A DNA stretch of 64,000 nt from Chryseosolibacter histidinae (GTDB taxonomy: Bacteria > Bacteroidota > Bacteroidia > Cytophagales > Cyclobacteriaceae), in assembly GCF_018598225.1 (NCBI RefSeq), contig NZ_JAHESF010000006.1:62001-126000 (forward strand), in the 5' to 3' direction. The stretch's first letter is position 1, and every line of letters begins with the position of its first letter. Below the pieces are notes generated by a model. It was not told the origin of the DNA. It searched no databases and was given only the letters and a program-made list of their open reading frames with translations. This document shows, one piece after another, positions 53,101 to 60,368 of the stretch. A program made the position numbers and the translations under genes.

Positions 53101-53501
53101 TAAAAGTCGCGTGCGCGTGAGCCCTGCTTCGAGCGTTTCGCTTTTTTAAACCACGGGTGCTGGTCAGAGGTATGGTTCAGGATGAGCTCGGTGATCACTC
53201 TGATGCCACGGCGGTGCGCCTCTTTGAGGAAAAGTTTAAAATCAGCCAGGGTGCCGTAGTCGGGATGAACATCGTAATAATCTGAGACGTCATAACCATC
53301 GTCTTTCAGCGGCGAAGGATAGAACGGGAGCAGCCAGAGGGTGTTGATGCCCAGGTCTTCGAGGTAGTCAAGCTTCTGGATCAGCCCCGGAAAATCGCCG
53401 ATGCCGTCGTTGTTGCTGTCGAAGAAGGCTCTTACATGTAGCTCGTAGATGATGGCGTCTTTAAACCAGAGCGGGTCTGTACTTTTTAATGGCACACTCA
53501 T
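50151..53501 (-). CDS. treS-mak: TreS-maltokinase fusion, TreS catalytic Asp replaced
   Basis: 1116 residues. The N-terminal GH13 TreS domain (about 1-550) is followed by a maltokinase domain (about 580-1100) that phosphorylates maltose to maltose 1-phosphate. Kinase motifs HGDYH (956-960) and IIDFEGEP are intact. In TreS, the acid Glu-250 (ILIAEANLW) and Asp-316 (FLRNHDELGLE) are present. The nucleophile position reads GFRLPSV (Pro-208, codon 52878-52880) instead of GFRLDAV. Trehalose synthase activity is therefore doubtful while maltokinase should work. The stop of glgE is 1 nt before this start, so they are co-translated. The last eight residues come from a heptad repeat. Confidence 0.92.
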   Translation of the reverse strand: MSVPLKSTDPLWFKDAIIYELHVRAFFDSNNDGIGDFPGLIQKLDYLEDLGINTLWLLPFYPSPLKDDGYDVSDYYDVHPDYGTLADFKLFLKEAHRRGIRVITELILNHTSDQHPWFKKAKRSKQGSRARDFYVWNDTPEKYKEARVIFTEEESTNWTYDPEAKAYYWHRYYHHQPELNFENAEVQLEMIKVVDFWMKMGVDGFRLPSVTFLFEEEGTNCENLPQTHAFVKRLRAHMDKHYKNRILIAEANLWPEDAATYFGNGDECHMNFHYPLMPRLFLALRTEDSYPIIDIMDQTPPTPQNTQWALFLRNHDELGLEMVTEEEKDYLFKAYANDPHTKFNIGIRRRLAPLLNNDRRKIELLYTLLFSLPGAPMLYYGDEIGMGDNVYLGDRYGVRTPMQWSMNLNAGFSNTNPQRLFLPIITDPVYRHESVNVATQEENPSSLLWWLKHVIAMRKRLNIFGRGDIRFIESSNAKVLAFARTHEKQRIIVVANLSQFSQAASLNLAEYKESDITEVFSQNRFMNVGEGNYDITIGPYGYFWFQVDSAEKKEKSEASGELPLLRTDISWERLFDNYNEARHFERKILPPFMKKCRWFGGKAKVISKIAIHKVIPLKVEGDTHFLTIIEVHYVQRLPEFYFLPLTFVLSDSILERVEYTVQSVVCRGEIQGKAGFIMDSSYDKYFRDFLFTSMNKELRLKDDEGGVLEFNSGVFAKLDVKEIDSKILKADQSNTAIIYNDRFFLKFYRKLEKEINPDLEIVRFLTEHTTFQNCPKYAGSIEYRDAEDKTIVFGLLQEKVDNQGEAWGMSVDSVGRYFERVITKGKNVKLPKLINKSALKFEDAPELVQEFIGRGLYERVVRLGQRTAEMHLALGSDSSNPAFAPESFTTNYQRSLYSSLRKLLRDRFGLLEASMQKLDAPAQTLAKQVLELEDTILEAFTEVYQARINAIKTRIHGDYHLGQVLFTGKDFVIIDFEGEPGLSFSERRLKKNPFKDVAGMMRSFHYAAFGKLLLNENYREQDIDILEQAAEQWQHYVGRFYLGSYLERMGMGTDLSQENEILIRTFLIEKAIYELGYELNGRPDWTIVPLRGIYYLVNRYVQEKKEKKETGVRSKE

Positions 53502-53502
53502 C

Positions 53503-55452
53503 TTACATGTTGGATTCGTGGATTTCTAATTTAAACAAATGGAAGGGCATTTTATAGGGGTCTATCTCGGTATAATTCCATTCCTGTGTCCACGTATAAT
53601 GTTCGTCTGTCATCAGGTCGTGAAGCTTCACGTTGATCCTGTCTCCCAGCTTAAGCCGTTCTTTCGGCAGCTGCACATACCCCCACTGGCGGTTGTACGG
53701 ATCGAGGTTCACCACGGTGAGTATGATACTGGAGAGATCGTCTGTAGCCTTGAGATACGCCAGCAGGTTAGGATTCTCCACATGACAGAACTGGATATTC
53801 CAGGTCGACTGCAGGGCCGCGTGTGCCTTTCTGGCCCTGTTCAGGATGCTGATGATATCCGTTAAGCGATTGGTGTGTTTCCAGTCGTATTTTTTGACTT
53901 CGTATTTTTCAGAATCGTGATATTCTTCCTTGCCCTGTACGGGAATGTTCTCGCAGAACTCATAAGCCGGTCCGTAGACGCCATAGTTCGAAGAAAGTGT
54001 TGCCGCCAGCGCCAGCCTCAGTATAAAGATGTTCTCCCCCTGGTGCTGCAGGTGAAACGGAAGAATGTCTGGTGTGTTGGGCCAGAAGTTGGGCCTGAAA
54101 TAATTGCGCGACTGGCTGAACACCAGCTCGTTCATATACTCGACGATCTCCTGCTTGCTCACACGCCACGTGAAGTACGTGTATGATTGTGTGAAGCCCA
54201 CTTTGGCCAGCGAGGCCATCACCTTCGGACGTGTAAAAGCTTCAGACAGGAAGATGATATCCTGGTGTTGTTTGTTGATCTCGGCGATCACCCATTGCCA
54301 GAACCGGATCGGTTTGGTGTGCGGGTTGTCGACCCGGAATACCTTTACACCCTGCTCGATCCAGAACAGGAACACAGACTTGAGTTCCTCCCACAGGTTC
54401 TGCCAGTCTTCCGATTCGAAGTTGAACGGATAGATGTCCTGGTATTTCTTCGGCGGATTCTCCGCATACTGGATGCTGCCATCGGGTCTTTGTTTGAACC
54501 AGTCGGGGTGCTCCTTCACATACGGATGATCTGGCGCGCACTGAAAAGCCACATCCATGGCAATGTCGATGTCCAGCTTCTTCGCTTCGGCGATCAGTTT
54601 TTTATAATCGTCCAGCGTGCCCAGCTCGGGATGGATGGCCTTGTGCCCACCTTCGTCACTGCCGATGGCCCAGGGTGACCCAGGTTCGCCGGCCACGGAG
54701 CGCACGTTGTTGTTCTTTCCCTTGCGGTTGATCTTGCCGATGGGATGAATGGGTGGCAGGTACAAAATATCGAAGCCCATGGAGGCAACACGCGGCAGCA
54801 GCTTCACCACGTCTTTGAAGGTGCCGTGTTTTCCTTCCAGCGATGCGGATCGTGGAAACAGCTCATACCATGCGCTGAAGTTCGCCTTCCGGTGCTCTAC
54901 CGCTACCTTCAGCTCCTTCTCGTACTGCGTTTCAAACTCGATCAGCGGATGGTGGTGAACGATGTCATGGAATTCCTTGCTTAAAACAAACTCCACCGCA
55001 TCGGCGTATTGCCCCTTGTTCTCCAGGGTTGCCGCGGCCGGGTTCAGGGCCGGATCTTTGGCCGCCAGCTTTCGCAGGATGATGGCACCCTCCATCAGCT
55101 CGATGTGCACATCCACTTTCGCAGCAGCTTTCTTTTTGAAACCATCATACCAGGTTTCGAAATGGTCTATCCAGGCATGGACCGTAAAAATGTAACCCAC
55201 CTTCTCCTTTACTTCGAACGAAGCATACCAGTCGTCATTGTAACCGGCCTGCATCGGTGTTCGCTGCCAGTTCTTTTCGCCTTCTTTTTTATACAGCAGG
55301 TGTGCCCTGATGTGGTCATGCCCGTCGCCAAAAATATCGGCTGTTACGGTCACCAACTCCCCCACTGTACGCTTGGCAGGATAAAGGCCGCCGTCGACCT
55401 GTGGTTGTACATTTTCGATAACTACCCTGGATTGTCCTTTTATCTTGCTCAT
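53503..55452 (-). CDS. glgE: Alpha-1,4-glucan:maltose-1-phosphate maltosyltransferase
   Basis: 649 residues. GH13_3 enzyme that extends linear alpha-1,4-glucan from maltose 1-phosphate. An N-terminal beta domain (VIENVQPQVDGGLYPAKRTVGE) is followed by the barrel. Asp-375 in VFRVDNPHTKP is the nucleophile, Glu-404 in IIFLSEAFTRP the acid/base and Asp in WPNTPDILPF the third acidic residue; all are intact. Positioned directly upstream of the maltokinase fusion that makes its substrate. Confidence 0.95.
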   Translation of the reverse strand: MSKIKGQSRVVIENVQPQVDGGLYPAKRTVGELVTVTADIFGDGHDHIRAHLLYKKEGEKNWQRTPMQAGYNDDWYASFEVKEKVGYIFTVHAWIDHFETWYDGFKKKAAAKVDVHIELMEGAIILRKLAAKDPALNPAAATLENKGQYADAVEFVLSKEFHDIVHHHPLIEFETQYEKELKVAVEHRKANFSAWYELFPRSASLEGKHGTFKDVVKLLPRVASMGFDILYLPPIHPIGKINRKGKNNNVRSVAGEPGSPWAIGSDEGGHKAIHPELGTLDDYKKLIAEAKKLDIDIAMDVAFQCAPDHPYVKEHPDWFKQRPDGSIQYAENPPKKYQDIYPFNFESEDWQNLWEELKSVFLFWIEQGVKVFRVDNPHTKPIRFWQWVIAEINKQHQDIIFLSEAFTRPKVMASLAKVGFTQSYTYFTWRVSKQEIVEYMNELVFSQSRNYFRPNFWPNTPDILPFHLQHQGENIFILRLALAATLSSNYGVYGPAYEFCENIPVQGKEEYHDSEKYEVKKYDWKHTNRLTDIISILNRARKAHAALQSTWNIQFCHVENPNLLAYLKATDDLSSIILTVVNLDPYNRQWGYVQLPKERLKLGDRINVKLHDLMTDEHYTWTQEWNYTEIDPYKMPFHLFKLEIHESNM

Positions 55453-55470
55453 TAATACTGTTCTGTTATG

Positions 55471-57066
55471 TTAGTCATGCTTCAATATCGCGGTGCTGTA
55501 GGCCGGAAGTCTCAGCTCGCCTTCTTCTATGGCAATGCCACCTCCCGCGGTATCGAAGTCTATTTCGTTGAACCGGCTGATGTCGTCATTCAGGCGTACG
55601 GTGACCTCCACATCTGAGACATTGTGGAGCACCAGCAATTCACTGTTTTGGTGCTTGCGGATGAAGCTTACCACTTCACCGGGGCCGCGTCCCGAATAGT
55701 CGATATCGCCGTAAGTAAGTGCTGCGCTACTATTTCTGTACCGGATAAGCTTCCTGTAAAAGTTGTAGAGTGAAGCGGCGTCATCCTTTTGCCGGCTCAG
55801 GGGCACCACAGTTTGGTCTGTGCTGTAGCGCGATAGTTCCCAGGCGGTTTGCATGCTGTCGCCCTTGCCGGTATCCCACACAAATGGTTCGCGTACAAAA
55901 GCATCAGGACCAAACTGATCCTGGTACGTGCTGAGCTTGTCGCCGAGCATGCCGATCTCCTCTCCGTAATACACGTAGGGTGTGCCTGGCAGCGTGAAGA
56001 GCATGGCCGCGGTCATCTTCGCTTTATTCACGTCACCCTTGAGCTCCGTGAGGATGCGCGTCTGGTCGTGATTTTTAACAAACGTTGCATCGAGGTAATC
56101 GGTGGTAACGGACCGGTAGAAGTCGCGGATCTCCTTGTACTTTCTTACCAGGTCGATGGTGTCCCTTCCCGTGGCGGCTACACTGGTGATGGTGTAACCG
56201 AGGTCGAAATTAAAGAGCGATGGAAGCCCTTTCAGGTATGGCGCCACTTCTTTTGCGTTCGACCACACTTCACCCACAAGGTAAACATCGGGTTTGATCT
56301 TCTCCATCTCTTTTTTGAACCACACCCAGAACGCGTGGTTGTCTTCGGCACGTTCGTCGGGGAAGATGTGCCGCGCAGCATCCATCCTGAAACCGTCAAC
56401 CTTCACATCGTTGAGCCAGAACCGGGCAATGTCGATGATCTCTTCTTTCACCTTCGGGTTGTCAAGGTTCAGGTCAGGACAAAGGCCGTTGAAATATCCA
56501 TAGTACTGCTCGCTCAATGTGTCGCCGTTCACGGGGTGCCACTTGCGGATGTTGTCGGAATCGAACGTTTTCGTTTTTTTAAAGAGCTGACCTCGTATGG
56601 AGTCCTTTTTGGCCCATACATAATAATTGCGGTAGGGATTATCTTTACCCTTCTTTGCTTCCAGGAACCAGGGATGTTTGTTGCCGGTATGGTTGATCAC
56701 GAAATCGGTGATCACACGAATGTGGCGCTTGTGTGCTTCGTCAACAAACTTCCTGAAATCTTCCAGCGTGCCGTAGTCGGGATCGATGTTCTTGTAATCG
56801 ATCACATGGTATTTGTGATAGGTGTCAGACGGCATCACGGGCATGAGCCAGAGACCGTTCACGCCGAGGTCGCTGAAGTAGTCGAGCTTCGCCGTAAGGC
56901 CCTTGAAGTCACCTTTGCCATCGCCATCACCGTCGGCGAACGACATCACAAACACTTCGTACTTGACTCCATAAGGCCATTCAACGCCTTGCACACCCTC
57001 TCCCGGCCCACAGGCGTTCAGCACCAGCGCTGCGGCAAACAACAGTGAAAGGATTGGTCTTCTCAT
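55471..57066 (-). CDS. Lipoprotein alpha-amylase (GH13), copy 2
   Basis: 531 residues. Lipoprotein signal MRRPILSLLFAAALVLNACG with L-N-A-C lipobox, so membrane-anchored outside the cytoplasm. GH13 barrel with intact triad: Asp in VDGFRMDAARHIF, Glu in VYLVGEVWSN, Asp in TFVKNHDQTRIL. Should cut alpha-1,4-glucans to maltose or short oligomers. It is 18 nt upstream of glgE and 13 nt downstream of the other amylase gene, so it shares their transcript. Confidence 0.93.
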   Translation of the reverse strand: MRRPILSLLFAAALVLNACGPGEGVQGVEWPYGVKYEVFVMSFADGDGDGKGDFKGLTAKLDYFSDLGVNGLWLMPVMPSDTYHKYHVIDYKNIDPDYGTLEDFRKFVDEAHKRHIRVITDFVINHTGNKHPWFLEAKKGKDNPYRNYYVWAKKDSIRGQLFKKTKTFDSDNIRKWHPVNGDTLSEQYYGYFNGLCPDLNLDNPKVKEEIIDIARFWLNDVKVDGFRMDAARHIFPDERAEDNHAFWVWFKKEMEKIKPDVYLVGEVWSNAKEVAPYLKGLPSLFNFDLGYTITSVAATGRDTIDLVRKYKEIRDFYRSVTTDYLDATFVKNHDQTRILTELKGDVNKAKMTAAMLFTLPGTPYVYYGEEIGMLGDKLSTYQDQFGPDAFVREPFVWDTGKGDSMQTAWELSRYSTDQTVVPLSRQKDDAASLYNFYRKLIRYRNSSAALTYGDIDYSGRGPGEVVSFIRKHQNSELLVLHNVSDVEVTVRLNDDISRFNEIDFDTAGGGIAIEEGELRLPAYSTAILKHD

Positions 57067-57079
57067 GGCGTTTGTTGTT

Positions 57080-58879
57080 CTACTTGATCTTGAATATAAA
57101 GCTGCTGTAGGGCTTGAGTCGTACGTCGAAGGTCAGGCTCTTATCGAATCCAACTTCTGCTTCGCGCCACAGCAGGTCGCGGGCAATGTACACCTGGCTC
57201 ACGTCGAGCCCGATGGCCTCGGCAACGTCTGTGGGGATCTGGACCTTGGTTGTCCTTTCCTTATCGTTGAAGCTTGTAATAACCAGTAGCCTTTCCGTGT
57301 CGTGGTGCCTTACAAAAGCGTGTACTTTGTCATCGAAGTTCCCGGTGCTGATGTTGTATGCGGTGAGGTCATGGTAGTCGCCCTGGGTCAGCGCCGGATT
57401 TGTGGATGCCAGTGTGAGCACGTCGGTATAGAACTGCCTAAGCTGCCGCTGCTCGAGGCTCAGCAACGCGCCATCGAACCTGCCTCCGTTCACCCACTTC
57501 TGGTGTTCGGGCACGCCCCAGTAATCGAAGATGGTGGTGCGGCCATCATCGCCCTGAAAACCTTCCGAGCCTTTGCCGGGCTCTCCCACTTCCTGGCCGA
57601 AATAGATCATCACAGGTCCTCGGTCTATGGTGGCGCTGATCACCATGGCCGGTGCCGCTTTCCAGGGATCGCCGGCAAATGCCTTCGAGGCGATGCGCTG
57701 CTCGTCGTGGTTCTCCAGGAAATGCAGCATGTGGTGGTTTACCTGCTCAAGTCTCTTCTGCACGGCATGGATGTCCTGCGTCTGGCGTTGACCGTTCAGC
57801 AGCAGGCGCAGGGTGTCGTATAACAGAACCTTATCGTAGAGGTAGTCGAACCTGCCGGTCTGAATGTAGTTGGTGTACTGATCGGGATTGTAGATCTCAG
57901 CAATGAAGATGATCTCGCCGTTCACAGCCTTTACCTGCGGGATCACCCAGTTCCAGAACTCTACGGGCACCATCTCGGCCATGTCGCAGCGGAAGCCGTC
58001 TACTTTTTTGCCTGCCCAGAACAGGAGGATGTCGCGCATCTTATTCCAGGTATCAGGCACGGGGTCAAAATGGGTCTTGCGCCCGTTCTGAATGTCTACG
58101 CCATAGTTCAGCTTCACGGTCTCGAACCCCTCGTTGATGCCCGGGCTGGCGGTGAACTGATCGTTGCCCGTAACCTTGGCGGGAGTCTCTTCGAACTTCC
58201 GGTCTTTGGTGGGGAAGCCGTAATAAGCCAGGGCGTTGTAACCTTTGGGCACCTGGAACGATTCTCCGGGCAGATAGTAAAAGTTGTTGCTGGCCTTGAA
58301 CGCCACGGTTTTATCGTCGTCCTCACCCAGGTCTTTGACACCGGCGGGTTTCACGTCAGAGTGATACGCCCGGGCCACGTGGTTGGGCACAAAGTCGATG
58401 ATGGCTTTTAATCCTTGCTGGTGAGTGCGGTCTAGGAGGCGTTCAAACTCACGCATGCGGTCCGGAACACTCACGGCCAGATCGGGGTCAACATCGTAAT
58501 AATCCTTGATGGCATAGGGTGAGCCTGCCCTTCCCTTCACAACGTCGGCATCGTCCAGCGGAATGCCAAAGGCCGTATAATCCGTCAGCACGGCATGCTC
58601 TATCACACCGGTATACCAGACGTGAGTGATGCCCATGTCCTTGATGGCCTTCAGTGCGGTTTGGTCTATGTCGTTGAATTTACCGACGCCGTTTTCTTCC
58701 AGCGTTCCATAGGGTTTGTTTACCGTCACTTTGTTGCCGAAGAGCCGGGTCATCATCTGGTAAATGGTGATCTTTCCTGACGATTGCTGCATGGTTTCAA
58801 GGGGTGGGATCTGTTCTTTGGGGGCGGTGCAACATAGGATTAAAAAAGCGGCAACAAGGTAAAGTAAAAAATATCTCAT
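57080..58879 (-). CDS. Lipoprotein alpha-amylase (GH13), copy 1
   Basis: 599 residues. Leader MRYFLLYLVAAFLILCCTAP with a Cys pair at the lipobox. GH13 barrel with Asp in VDGFRCDMAEMV, Glu in IIFIAEIYNP and Asp in LHFLENHDEQRI, all intact; the N-terminal GNKVTVNKPYGTLEENGVGKFNDI is characteristic of this exported amylase branch. First gene of the amylase-amylase-glgE-treS-mak unit; the terminator at 58893-58924 separates it from the TMEM220-family gene. Confidence 0.93.
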   Translation of the reverse strand: MRYFLLYLVAAFLILCCTAPKEQIPPLETMQQSSGKITIYQMMTRLFGNKVTVNKPYGTLEENGVGKFNDIDQTALKAIKDMGITHVWYTGVIEHAVLTDYTAFGIPLDDADVVKGRAGSPYAIKDYYDVDPDLAVSVPDRMREFERLLDRTHQQGLKAIIDFVPNHVARAYHSDVKPAGVKDLGEDDDKTVAFKASNNFYYLPGESFQVPKGYNALAYYGFPTKDRKFEETPAKVTGNDQFTASPGINEGFETVKLNYGVDIQNGRKTHFDPVPDTWNKMRDILLFWAGKKVDGFRCDMAEMVPVEFWNWVIPQVKAVNGEIIFIAEIYNPDQYTNYIQTGRFDYLYDKVLLYDTLRLLLNGQRQTQDIHAVQKRLEQVNHHMLHFLENHDEQRIASKAFAGDPWKAAPAMVISATIDRGPVMIYFGQEVGEPGKGSEGFQGDDGRTTIFDYWGVPEHQKWVNGGRFDGALLSLEQRQLRQFYTDVLTLASTNPALTQGDYHDLTAYNISTGNFDDKVHAFVRHHDTERLLVITSFNDKERTTKVQIPTDVAEAIGLDVSQVYIARDLLWREAEVGFDKSLTFDVRLKPYSSFIFKIK

Positions 58880-58892
58880 ACGTCCTTAAGTT

Positions 58893-58924
58893 AAAAAAAG
58901 AAAAGACAGCTTTAAAGCTGCCTT
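58893..58924 (-). terminator. Terminator upstream of the amylase operon
   Basis: AAGGCAGCTT and AAGCTGTCTT pair over 10 positions (one wobble), followed on the minus strand by TTCTTTTTTT. It ends the TMEM220-family transcript 13 nt before the amylase start. Confidence 0.85.
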
Positions 58925-58947
58925 CGAAAATCGTTTGCGGGAACAGT

Positions 58948-59322
58948 TTAAACCGCCTTTTTAAGAGTCCACACCCGGATCAGCTGCATCAGCAGCACCG
59001 CGATGCAGATCATCAGCCCCAGGAACTCGCGCGCTTCCTCTATGTAGAGGTGCTGCATCTTGGCGATATCATCGAAGAGCACGGAACGGTCAGGCTGGGC
59101 CATCCACTCGCGCATACCGGGTAACAGAATAACGGCATACACGACGAAAGCGGCCAGTAAAACGAGCATCACGATCCTGAAGAAGTAGCGGAATGCCGCC
59201 ATGATGCAGATCACGGCCATGGAGCCATAGATAGCGATCCACAGCACCGGATCAGGATCGTTGATCTGAACAAACGCGAAGGCCAGGAACATGACAGCGA
59301 GGATGATGTTTACAATTTTCAT
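58948..59322 (-). CDS. Transmembrane 220 family protein
   Basis: 124 residues with four hydrophobic segments (about 3-20, 28-44, 50-70, 98-118). AFAFVQINDPDPVLWIAIYG is diagnostic for the TMEM220 family; function unknown. Flanked by terminators on both sides, so probably monocistronic. Confidence 0.9.
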   Translation of the reverse strand: MKIVNIILAVMFLAFAFVQINDPDPVLWIAIYGSMAVICIMAAFRYFFRIVMLVLLAAFVVYAVILLPGMREWMAQPDRSVLFDDIAKMQHLYIEEAREFLGLMICIAVLLMQLIRVWTLKKAV

Positions 59323-59404
59323 CAGGAAGATTGGATGTTGTGCGTATTTTTAACCAGTGCAAATTAGAAATCAATTGCCGATGATCAATGGATGGCCCTA
59401 AAAA

Positions 59405-59439
59405 GATAATGATGCCGGATGATCTCCACCCGACATCAT
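59405..59439 (-). terminator. Terminator after the sugar isomerase gene
   Basis: On the minus strand ATGATGTCGG and CCGGCATCAT pair over 10 positions (one G-T) around an 11-nt loop, followed by TATCTTTTT. It lies 37 nt after the isomerase stop. Confidence 0.8.
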
Positions 59440-59475
59440 ACATCCTGTAAACAAAAACAAAAGCGTTGAGTATTC

Positions 59476-60339
59476 TTAAAGAATGGTCTTCAAATATTTA
59501 ATGCTGGCATCCGTGCTGTTGATCGGTTCGCCGGGATACGTCTCCTGCTCAACGTAGAAGTGTTTCATACCCGATTTATCCGCCTTGGCAAAAATACCTT
59601 TCCAGTCGATGGTACCGGTTCCGACGTCGGCATTGCGCATGCGGTCGGTCTTGTCCATATCCTTTACGTGCCACTGCTCGAAACGTCCCGGATGTTTTTC
59701 GAAATACTGGATAGGATCATAACCTGCGTTCACCACCCAGAAGATGTCCATCTCCATGCCCACCAGCTTGGGATCGAGCTCGGCCAGCATCACATCGTAC
59801 GGGATCTGGTTATCGAACTTTTCGAACTCAAAAGCGTGATTATGGTAACCGAAGCGCAGGCCGTGCTTGTTACACACCTCACCTGCCTTGTTCAGACTTT
59901 CGCAGATGCGTTTGTAGTCGTCAATTGATTTTCGCTCCGTGTCCTGGATGTAGGGCACAACGAGGTACTCCTGCCCGATAGATTTGGCATCCGTCACCGC
60001 CTGCTCCCAGTTGTCGGCTTTGGCCAGGTCAAGACCGTAGTGTCCGCTGGTGACCCTCATGCCCAGGCTTTTCACAAAGTCTCCGAACTCGGAAAAAGGC
60101 ATGCCGTAGATCTTGCCATCGCCATAAGCAAAGGTCTCGAGCTCTTTGTAGCCGAAGCTGGCTACTTTCTGAAGTACACCCTTCGGATCTTTCGTGATGG
60201 TATCGCGCAGGGTATACAACTGCAGGCCTACTGAATCTTTGCGTGACTGACATCCGCTGAGGGTTTGCATCAACGCGGGAATGGCCATGAGCCCTGCTGC
60301 CGCGGACGCCGATGATTGTATGAACGCTCTTCTTTTCAT
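59476..60339 (-). CDS. Exported sugar phosphate isomerase/epimerase-like protein
   Basis: 287 residues. N-terminus MKRRAFIQSSASAAAGLMAI with K-R-R before a hydrophobic run resembles a Tat or lipoprotein leader (a Cys follows at LSGC, residue 30). The rest is a Xylose-isomerase-like TIM barrel (SVGLQLYTLRDTI, FGYHNHAFEFEKF, VGMEMDIFWVVNAG, QWHVKDMDKTDRM) with the His/Glu/Asp metal ligands of that fold. Substrate unknown; next to a PQQ-dehydrogenase-like and a DUF1080 hydrolase gene, so oxidised sugar metabolism is plausible. Starts 29 nt after the upstream gene. Confidence 0.88.
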   Translation of the reverse strand: MKRRAFIQSSASAAAGLMAIPALMQTLSGCQSRKDSVGLQLYTLRDTITKDPKGVLQKVASFGYKELETFAYGDGKIYGMPFSEFGDFVKSLGMRVTSGHYGLDLAKADNWEQAVTDAKSIGQEYLVVPYIQDTERKSIDDYKRICESLNKAGEVCNKHGLRFGYHNHAFEFEKFDNQIPYDVMLAELDPKLVGMEMDIFWVVNAGYDPIQYFEKHPGRFEQWHVKDMDKTDRMRNADVGTGTIDWKGIFAKADKSGMKHFYVEQETYPGEPINSTDASIKYLKTIL

Positions 60340-60368
60340 AAAATTGGTGGTTTAGGCACGTTTCCGAT

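Noticed and set aside
55849-57048. Long plus-strand open frame (399 codons) antisense to an amylase
   Set aside because: The GH13 triad is intact on the minus strand; the plus-strand frame is a shadow.
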